Part shown: one piece after another, positions 56,564 through 64,000 of the stretch | Layout: each line of letters opens with the position of its first letter | How positions within the stretch are numbered: position 1 is the first letter of the stretch | Source of the DNA: Rana temporaria | Lineage: Eukaryota > Chordata > Amphibia > Anura > Ranidae | Assembly (NCBI RefSeq): GCF_905171775.1 | Contig: NC_053499.1 | Location: 29,379,026-29,443,025 of the forward strand | Direction of reading: 5' to 3' | DNA: 64,000 bases | The notes under the pieces: model-generated | What the model was told of the DNA's origin: nothing | What the model saw: only the letters and a program-made list of their open reading frames with translations | The model's database searches: none | Position numbers and translations under genes: made by a program

Positions 56564-57141
56564 TGAGGTGAGGAGTACAAAGACAAGTGTATCTTGCCTA
56601 CAGTTAAGCATGGTGGTGGGAGTGTCATGGTCTGGGGCTGCATGAGTGCTGCCGCCACTGGGGAGATACAGTTCATTGAGTGAACCATGAATGCCAACAT
56701 GTACTGTGACATACTGAAGCAGAGCATGATCCCCTCCCTTCGGGGACTGGGCCGCAGGGCAGTATTCCAACATGATAACGACCCAAAACACACCTCCAAG
56801 ACAACCACTGCCTTGCTAAAGAAGCTGAGGGTAAAGGTGATGGGCTGGCCAAGAATGTCTCCAGACCTAAACCCTATTAAGCATATGTGGGGCATCCTCA
56901 AATGAAAAGTATAGGAGTGAAAGGTCTCTAACATCCAGCTCCGTGATGTCGTCATGGAGGAGTGGAAGAGGACTCAAGTGACAACCTGTGAAGCTCTGGT
57001 GAACTCCATGCCCAAGAGGGTTAAGGCAGTGCTGGAAAATAATGGTGGCCACAAAATTTTGACACTTTGAGCCCAGTTTGGACATTTTCACTTAGGGGTG
57101 TACTCACTTTTGTTGCCCGCGGTTTAGACATTAATGGCTGT
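56564..57141 (+). pseudogene. Tc1-like transposase, C-terminal fragment
   Basis: A plus-strand fragment of a Tc1-like transposase. The frame 56687-56905 includes FQHDNDPKHTSKTT, with the second catalytic aspartate region, and WPRMSPDLNPIKHMWGILK. In the latter the expected catalytic glutamate (NPIE) is lysine. Downstream, interrupted by stops, are remnants corresponding to MEEWKRTQVTTCEALVNSMP and VKAVLENNGGH. The N-terminal DNA-binding domain and first aspartate are missing, and the right terminal repeat is cut. It is the same family as 2075-2515. Clearly inactive. Confidence 0.85.
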
Positions 57142-57966
57142 GCCCCTGGACAAAGTATGTTATTACGAAACGGACGTAGGGCAGAGCGGCGCACGGACGT
57201 CACCTCGACGATCCACACGATCACCCAGTAGGACGGGTGTCTGGATTCTGTGTACCGGCCGGCACACCAGATTCAAGGCCTATTTCTTTTTGCTACATTG
57301 TAAGTGTAACATCAACTTTTTTAATACAATTTTATACGTTTAATGCGCTATGTGGAGCTATTATTATCTCTTGCATGTCGGGTGCATATGCTGATGACCC
57401 ATGAGACCAATGAGATTCATTGTTTAAAGATTGGTTGCTTGGCTGGTATACTTTAATCCAACAACAATACATGCTGTTTACTCCCTTCATCTGTAAGGTA
57501 TAAACTGCCCTATCTCTGCAATTCCCAGGACTCCAATATTAATAAGCATCAGCCTGACCTACTTCCTCTGGAAAGAAGAGTAACAATGGATAAAACTTTC
57601 ATAAGATCCATGAACACCCAAATCTGTAATAAATCATTTAAATCTCTACACAAGTCATCATTAAGCAGCTTTATCTGGGCTTCTTTTTTAAACCGATGTG
57701 GAAAGTATGTTTGCAGGAACAATTGGGCTTATTTGGCACAGTGATGCAATGTGCACGGGCTAAAAGTAGCCATTAATGCAACCAATCCAAGATAACAAAT
57801 TTGGACAAATCTCCTCTGCTGGCTATTGTATTCTGATTGGGTACTGCCTAACTATGTCACAGTGTGCAAATAGTGACTGCAGCTGATTGGCTACAGTCAA
57901 TGTTCAGCTGACAATGTTCGAAATTGGTCAAAGGCAATTGTTGCAGCAAGGACACCCACATATCAG
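57142..57966. other. Intron sequence, unassigned
   Basis: No exon or clear repeat apart from a possible MITE tail at 57142-57230. Confidence 0.35.
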
Positions 57967-57974
57967 ATTTCAAC

Positions 57975-59002
57975 TAGACATGTGCACAACAAAAATGTTC
58001 ATATTTTTTTGTTCCGTTTCGTCTCGTTCCGTAGATTCGTAAAGATTCGTAATTTCGTAAGATTCAAGTTTTCCTATTCGGACCCGTTCGTATTTCATAA
58101 GATGCAAGTTTTCCTATTCGGACCTGTTCGTATTTCGTAAGACGCAAGTTTTCCTATTCGGACTCGTTCGTATTTTCGTAACAGTTTTATTTTCGTTTAT
58201 ACTGAATGATTCGTAATTATGTCTAATTTATATTAGTTGATTCGAAATTTGTAATTTTGTTAAGATAATAATTTTCGTTTAATGGATTCGTAATTTTGTA
58301 CTTTCGTAAATACATAGCAACACGCGGCTAATCCATATTAAGATATACTTTCTCTTAAGCCCCGTACACACAGTCGGACTTTTTGCCAATAAACATCAAA
58401 ATTAGCGTTTTCCAAAAAATCCGACCGTGTGTACGCTCTATCGGACAAACTTTTTCGGTTTCAAAAGTCCGGCCAACTCCCTTCAGACAAAAATCCATGG
58501 AAAAGTTTGTTTGAAGTCCGATCGTGTGTACGAGGCTTTACACTGTACAATGTGACTCAGCACAAAAGCGATAAGCTGATTGGCTAAGATATTAAGTAAG
58601 ATAATCACTCACTAACTACACTGCCCAGTGCCCAATCGAAAGAACGATACAAGTACACAAATTTACGAACAGACAAAGAAACGGATTTACAAAACATACA
58701 AATGAAAATACGAACATACGAATGAAAATACGAACAGACAAAGGATTTAAAATACGGAATGCAAATCGTTCGTTATAGATGTCATTTTCGTTCTTTTGCC
58801 TTTTCGGTGTTTCGTATTTTAGTAAGATTGTCCAATGATACGTTCGTATTTTCACTTGTTCGTTATTTTGCTTATTCGTAATTCTGTAATTTTCGTATTT
58901 TGGTTCTTTCAGCTTTTCGGATGTTCGAATTGATCCGAATGTACGAATAATAACGAATTCGTACGAAAATCCATTCGTTACGAACGGGAACGCACATGTC
59001 TA
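57975..59002. mobile_element. TTCGTAA-rich element with 8-bp TSD, interrupted by a small MITE
   Basis: Ends TAGACATGTGC and GCACATGTCTA are exact inverted repeats, flanked by ATTTCAAC on both sides (57967-57974 and 59003-59010). The interior has many TTCGTAATTTTCG/CGAAAATACGAAC words. The element at 58358-58537 is nested in it. Confidence 0.88.
58358..58537. mobile_element. TTA-flanked MITE, GTACACACGATC family, copy 6 (180 bp)
   Basis: Ends AGCCCCGTACACACAGTCGG and CCGATCGTGTGTACGAGGCT with TTA at 58355-58357 and 58538-58540. Confidence 0.8.
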
Positions 59003-59089
59003 ATTTCAACTGATTCATCAGGAGACCACCGAAATTCAAAGATACCGGTCAGGATTCATCTCTTTGCACATATAACTTCAGGAAATGGA

Positions 59090-59185
59090 AATATAATTTG
59101 ATGCTATAGGAACGTTGGCTGTTACATAGTTAGTCTGCTTGAAAAAAGACACAAGTCCATCCAGTTTTACCCACAAGAGGGAAAA

Positions 59186-59219
<34 letters not shown>

Positions 59220-59845
59220 TAGAAAGCCTCCATATACACAATCCTATACCCACAGTTGATCCAGAGGAAGGCAAAAAATAGGAGGATCCTTCCTGATCCT
59301 ACAAATGGCAATCAGATATTCCATGAATGAACTTTACCAGGCCTTTTTTAAACCAATCTACTGAGCTAGCCAGAAACAGATCTTGGGGGATCTTTCCACC
59401 TTCCAGACATAAAGCATGCCCCCTTATCTTCTCTATTGATCTTATAGTGAATAACTCTACACCAAGTTTACTATATGGACCACTTATATATTTGTACATG
59501 TTGATCATACCCCCCCTAATCTCCTCTTCTCAAGCGAGAATACATTCAGTTCAGCTAATCGTTCCTCATAGCCAAGTTCCTCCATGCCTCTTATCAGTTT
59601 GGTTGCCCTTCTCTGCACTTTCTGCCTTTTTTTTGCCTCTTTCTGACTTTCTATCCATTTTTTAAACTAATGCCCAAAACTGAACTGCATTATTCAGATG
59701 AGGTCTTACTAATGATTTGAACAGGGGCAACATTATATCTCTCTCTCTGGAGTCCATACCTCTTTCTAATACAAGAAAGGACTTTGCTTGCATTGGAAAC
59801 CGCAGCTTGGTATTTCATGCTATTATTAAGCCTAAGTGTCGGACA
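59090..59845. repeat. Dispersed amphibian-type repeat with AC microsatellite
   Basis: A long non-coding repeat containing GACACAAGTCCATCCAGTTT, TTCAGCTAATCGTTCCTCAT and CTCTTATCAGTTTGGTTGCC, words I associate with a common frog interspersed repeat. A (AC)n run is at 59190-59218. The family name is uncertain. Confidence 0.5.
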
Positions 59846-59849
59846 CTAA

Positions 59850-60187
59850 AGCCTCGTACACACGATCGGATATCTGATGGAATCTAATCCGATTAATTTT
59901 TTCGTCGGATATCAGTCAAAAATCCGACCGTGACAAAACGCTGTTACGTACAACACTACGACGAGCCGAAAAAAATGAAGTTCAATGCTTCCGAGCATGC
60001 GTCGACTTGATTCTGAGCATGCGTGGATTTTTCTCTGATGGAGTTCCACACAGACAATCAGATTTTTCTATCGTTTTTTTATCCATAGGAAAAATATAAA
60101 ACATGTTCTATTTTTTAACACTGATGGAAAAAAAACGATGGGGCCCACACACGATCGGTTTGTCTGATGAAAACAGTCCATCCGGCT
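59850..60187. mobile_element. MITE, GTACACACGATC family, copy 7
   Basis: Starts AGCCTCGTACACACGATCGG. The interior includes the family strings GTACAACACTACGACGAGCC and TTCTGAGCATGCGT. The right end TCCATCCGGCT is degenerate and the flanking triplets (TAA, TTA) differ. Confidence 0.65.
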
Positions 60188-60526
60188 TTAGGGATTGATT
60201 TACTAAAATCTGTTGCCGTTCTGCACAGAAACCAATGAGCTTCCAGTTTCATTGTCAAAACTTCATTGAACAAGCTGAAGTTAGAAGCTGGTTGGCTATC
60301 ATACACAGCTGCACCAGGGTTAGCACTCTCCAGTTTTACAGTATGGTGACTGTAACAGAAGGAGCTGGAACGCATAAAGATGGTTGTTGGTTGGGAATAC
60401 CCAAAACTACCATGTGGACAGAACCAGTTGGGAATTATAGCAGGGAGCTCTTGCTTCTAAGGTATCCGAAATCTTTAGGAAGCTAGGGGCAGACTAGGGA
60501 CACTAGATCCCACTTTTGAGAGAAAT
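60188..60526. other. Intron sequence, unassigned
   Basis: No exon. A frame of about 80 codons at 60235-60486 has no recognisable features. Confidence 0.3.
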
Positions 60527-60531
60527 ATCAC

Positions 60532-61244
60532 TGTAACGGAATGACCCATGACACCCAGAGACTTTTGGAGGATGGGGGGTACTCCTGTGCCAGCGTCACT
60601 AATGACTCTTGGGTCTAGGGTCACCCTGTGTCCCTTTTGGGCATAGGGTGACTGGGAAATATTAATTATAAATTACATGAGATGTGACTGATAACTGATA
60701 ATTCATATTGCAGGATATCTTGAGATATTCAAGGGATTTCATGCTGACCCACAACCGGTCAATAATGACTCATTCCTCTGTGTAGCACAGGCTGTTGAGA
60801 TGGTAATTCAGTCTGGACTGGGATGAGGTGGATTTGAGCTTGGTAGACAGCCTGGCTTCTGGATCTCTCATTATGTATGCTAAATACTGTTTTGTGTGTG
60901 GAATGTGACTTGTCAAGCTGTGGTAATTACCTCCTCTAATGCGGAGACAGGCTGTCTGGAATGTTTAGTAATTAGCCCATCTGAAGGTGTATTGAAGCCC
61001 CCCCAGTGTGTGATGTGTGGGTGGAGAGTTTGATTGTTCCTGTGATTACTTAAACATGCCTTGTAAACTGTATATAAACCTGAAGGCTAACCAATAAAAG
61101 TGTTCATACATTTTGACTCAGAGAACGGAGCTTGTCTAGTTATTTCTGGGGAAATGGGATGTCTGATGTCTGCTAGATTGTGGAGTGTCAGATAAGCTGT
61201 CGTGGTTGATGGAAGGGATATCGTAAATGGTGGTGACCGTTACA
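60532..61244 (+). mobile_element. Solo LTR, copy 2
   Basis: A 713-bp unit with TGTAACGG...CCGTTACA ends and duplication ATCAC (60527-60531 and 61245-61249). It contains TATATAAA at about 61071 and AATAAA at about 61092. Same family as 24004-24727. Confidence 0.92.
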
Positions 61245-61249
61245 ATCAC

Positions 61250-62405
61250 CTTTTGCCAACCTTCTTGGTACAAGAGTTCAAGTACTGCATTTTAAGTTCC
61301 CATGGCCCAAACTTAAAGCCCAAATTAACTCTCAATTTAAAGTGCAACTAAAGACACATTTTTTATTTATTTTTTCATTTTGGATAGAGTGGAGAGGGAT
61401 TACAACACCTGTCTGTGCCCTCGTTAGAGAGATTCGCTCTATTTATTTGTCCACAAAGGTCTTTGAAAAGCTGCCAAGAATATTCCCCATAATTTGTCTA
61501 ATATGTTTATTTCTTATGATCGTCAGCTCCATCTAGTGGCCATAATGCGATATAAATACCTCAATTAGGAAAATACAGCATTATGGCCACTTGTTGGAGC
61601 TGATCAATCATAGAAAAAAAAACATATTAAACAAAACACAGCGATTATTTGTGACAGCTGTATAAACGGTTGTGACATTTACACAAATTCTTTTTACAAA
61701 AGACTCTACAACATATGGAAAAAATCCTGTTATTAAAAAAAAAAAAAAATTCCATCTTCATATTAGTCAAAAAAGAAATCAATTTTCCTAAATGCGTCAG
61801 TATTCTGAGGCTTCTTTCCACCATCCTCCGCAGTCTGATTAATGAAAATGTCAGCTAAGGCCAGACTTATCTACAGTGAAAAAAAGATGGAAAGTGCAAA
61901 AGCACTGATGAATCATTGCGATCGCAGATCTTTTCATATAGCGCCAGGACGAGATAATAAACTCACATTAACTATGATTGTAATGGGAGAGTATGCCTGA
62001 CAATGATTCATGCATTGAGTCCAATTACTGCCCTGTTACCAAGAGGACAGAAACCCTGCATGGCTTAACGAGGAAATTGTAGGAGCAGCTGGTCATTGTA
62101 CTTATCCTAACATGCCGAAATTGACGCCACACAGGTTCGGGGGGGCCTATGTGCAGGAGCACTAAAACTGTACCACCAGCAGCGGGCGTTCTGCAGGCAG
62201 CCTTGCATATGTACTTACAGCTGTGGCAATTGGTGGATCTCCATCAAACATGGACCATGGATTTTTCCACCATGAGGACAATTTTGTGAGATGCGAGATT
62301 CATTCAAGTAAAACTTTTCAGCAAACAAAAATTAATGAGCTCCACTAGTGTTGTAATATTATATATACTAAAACATTAAATTCTTATGAACAACATAAAA
62401 CTCAC
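61250..62405. other. Intron sequence with a short inverted repeat
   Basis: CAGCTCCATCTAGTGGCCAT at about 61526 and ATGGCCACTTGTTGGAGCTG at about 61582 form a hairpin shared with 25155-25250. The rest is unassigned. Confidence 0.45.
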
Positions 62406-62538
62406 ATCATAGCCACTGTTCCGAATTCCACGTCGTGGTCGTTCCCGAGTTACAAGAAGATCCATTTCAGTCTCTCCTGGGCTTGGACTGTTCAGAGACT
62501 GCCGACTCCTATATGGATGATTCTTTAATGAAGGTTGC
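62406..62538 (-). CDS. KIAA1549/KIAA1549L: Coding exon 1 in window, KIAA1549-family protein
   Basis: This 133-nt exon lies between an acceptor (polypyrimidine tract then AG at 62539-62540) and a GTGAG donor at 62401-62405. It gives the last base of a split codon plus 44 codons, starting QPSLKNHPYRSRQSLNSPSP and ending RGIRNSGYD, phase 0. The sequence is recognised as the juxtamembrane cytoplasmic part of KIAA1549-type proteins, which are large type I membrane proteins (UPF0606) of poorly defined function. The serine/arginine-rich stretch and the acidic MDLLVTRERPRRG segment suggest a phosphorylated linker, which is inference. The next exon in transcript order is at 50839-51183, about 11.2 kb away. 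Upstream exons with the ectodomain and membrane segments are outside the window. I cannot tell KIAA1549 from its paralogue KIAA1549L. Confidence 0.9.
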
Positions 62539-63199
62539 CTAAAAATAAGAAAAAATTGTTATAGCATGAGTAAAGTTAAAAAAAGTGTTAACTTTTCCCT
62601 GAGCCACGGAGCATTAGCCAGGGTTCTGAAGAGGCCTACAAACATACAAATCCAACTATAAACAGCAAACATTCTCTAATGTATGTGGCAGTTTAAACCG
62701 GATCAGTACTTTAATGTACTGTAGACCCTGGGCAGGCATCAGAAATTTGGGGGCCCCTTACACAGCTTTAAGCCCCCCCCGGCCTGACCACCAACATTCC
62801 CCAGGGCCCGCCCACTGGCCATTTCACAAAATCCACCCACTGGCCACTGAGTCCTTTGGTGCATCCACTTTTATTTTAACACTCGTACAACTTAATATAT
62901 GAAAATGAACCCAATCCAGCAAGGAGATGGCCCCATATATTCATTAACCACTTGACAACTGGGCACTTAAAACCCCTTAATAACCAGACCAATTTTCAGC
63001 TTTCAGTGCTCTCACATTTTGAATGACAATTACTCAGTCATACAACACTGTACCCAAATGAAATTTTCGTCCTTTTTTTCACACAAATAGAGCTTTCTTT
63101 TGGTGGTATTTAATCACCGTTGGTTTATTTATTTTTTGCGCTATAAGAGAAAAAAGACTGAAAATTCTGTAAAAAAAAAATGTCTTCGTTTCATACTCT
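62539..63199. other. Intron sequence, unassigned
   Basis: Contains a G/C-rich stretch at about 62735-62830. No exon recognised upstream of the 62.5-kb exon in the window. Confidence 0.35.
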
Positions 63200-63202
63200 G
63201 TC

Positions 63203-63298
63203 CTACTGACACCGTCCACTTCCCTACTGACACCATCCACTGCCCTACTGACACCGTCCACTGCCCAACTGACACCGTCCACTGCCCAACTGACACCA
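63203..63298. repeat. 21-bp minisatellite
   Basis: About 4.5 copies of CTACTGACACCGTCCACTGCC with single-base variants. 21 is a multiple of 3, so the frames stay open. Confidence 0.85.
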
Positions 63299-63324
63299 AC
63301 CTCTTCCCCACTTTCTGTGTAGAC

Positions 63325-63745
63325 TGTTGACATGTTAAATGAGGCTGGCTCTTGAAAGGCCTTTCATTGTGTGATAACACTGTTTAAAGCCTATTGATGC
63401 TCAGGTGTGAATACCTTCCTGTCGGAGACAGACCGTCTGTCTAAAGATGTGGATTGAGGGGAAATCATTGTGTGATGGTGTTTTGTTGAATTCTGTTAAT
63501 GAAGGAATGTGACTTCTCAGGTGGAGTGATTAGGTCATGTTAATTATAGACTGGCGCCGAAATGTCTGGAATGTTTAGCAATTAGCCCATCTGAAGGTGT
63601 ATTGAAGCCCCCCCCCCCCAGGGTGTGATGGGTGGGTGGAGAGTTTGATTGTTCCTGTGATCACTGAAACATGCCTTGAAAACTGTATATAAACTTGAGA
63701 GCGAACCATTAAAAGTGTTCATACATTTTGAAGCAGAGAATAGAG
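63325..63745 (+). mobile_element. Partial LTR, same family as the two solo LTRs
   Basis: Shares AATGTTTAGCAATTAGCCCA, TCTGAAGGTGTATTGAAGCC and the TATATAAA/ATTAAAAGTG region with 60532-61244. It lacks both termini. Confidence 0.8.
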
Positions 63746-64000
63746 CAGTCAAAACCAGGTACCCGCTCCCCCCCCCCCCTAATGGTGCCAAATGTGGCAG
63801 TGGAGGGAGGGAGGAGGCAGATAAGCGGAAGTTTGGGTTTTGAGTGGAGCTCCGCTTTAAGGAGGCCTCCATCCATTCCATGCAGAAAACATAAGATAAT
63901 TTAGCTATGAACAGAGAAGTGGAGGGGGTGTTCCAAATTAATCCACTGATAAAGAATAGCTTTCCGTGCCACAAGGGACATAACAATAAGAAGTTGTTTA
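63746..64000. other. Unassigned end of window
   Basis: Includes a C-run at 63768-63779 and a short TTAA-MITE-like end (GAGCTCCGCTTTAAGG at 63848). No exon. Confidence 0.3.

Noticed and set aside
24004..61244. The two TGTAACGG LTRs as ends of one 37-kb retroelement
   Set aside because: Each has its own different 5-bp duplication, and host exons lie between them.
1..64000. CRISPR arrays or prokaryotic-type defence systems
   Set aside because: The repeats are transposon ends, minisatellites and microsatellites. Exon structure and DIRS/hAT/Tc1 content are eukaryotic.

Overview
The window looks like a stretch of a large, repeat-rich amphibian genome, most likely a ranid frog. This rests on the high density of palindromic repeats with ends such as TGCCGCGTACACACGATC and GGGGCAGATCCACAAA, on a tyrosine-recombinase (DIRS-type) retrotransposon, and on spliced vertebrate exons. 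No prokaryotic genes, rRNA, tRNA or CRISPR arrays were seen.

Host gene: six exons on the minus strand, from about 62.5 kb down to 23.4 kb, join in frame into the last 356 codons of a KIAA1549/KIAA1549L-family (UPF0606) membrane protein, ending in a stop codon. Exons are at 62406-62538, 50839-51183, 40275-40372, 37948-38012, 33527-33675 and 23433-23714. Every junction has an AG acceptor and GT donor with compatible phase. The paralogue was not resolved. Upstream exons lie beyond the right edge. A probable 3' UTR with an ATTAAA signal follows at about 22.9-23.4 kb. A second possible transcription unit, a CpG-rich stretch with a 45-codon candidate first exon at 13384-13518 on the plus strand, is much less certain.

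Everything else is intron or intergenic DNA built largely from mobile elements, many dated by nesting and by exact target-site duplications (TSDs). The largest is a DIRS-type retrotransposon (about 27041-33042) with gag, RT/RNase H/methyltransferase-like and tyrosine recombinase regions. It has identical 137-bp inverted terminal repeats and an internal complementary region that equals the joined ends, and it sits inside a hAT-like element (26709-33292, TSD gctgccag). A 1.5-kb deletion derivative of the same family lies at about 34218-35722 and was itself hit by a hAT-like element (34374-34916).

Other groups are: two intact solo LTRs of one family (24004-24727 and 60532-61244) plus a fragment; six CpG-rich MITEs of about 0.7 kb with 3-bp TSDs; a family of MITEs with GTACACACGATC ends inserted at TAA/TTA; five palindromic elements flanked by TTAA; several hAT MITEs; Tc1/mariner remnants; a 29-bp minisatellite at 10.46-10.97 kb; and other tandem or inverted repeats. 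I found no evidence of a new gene system. The notable content is the resolved nesting, the DIRS end structure, and the coexistence of several MITE families with distinct target preferences.
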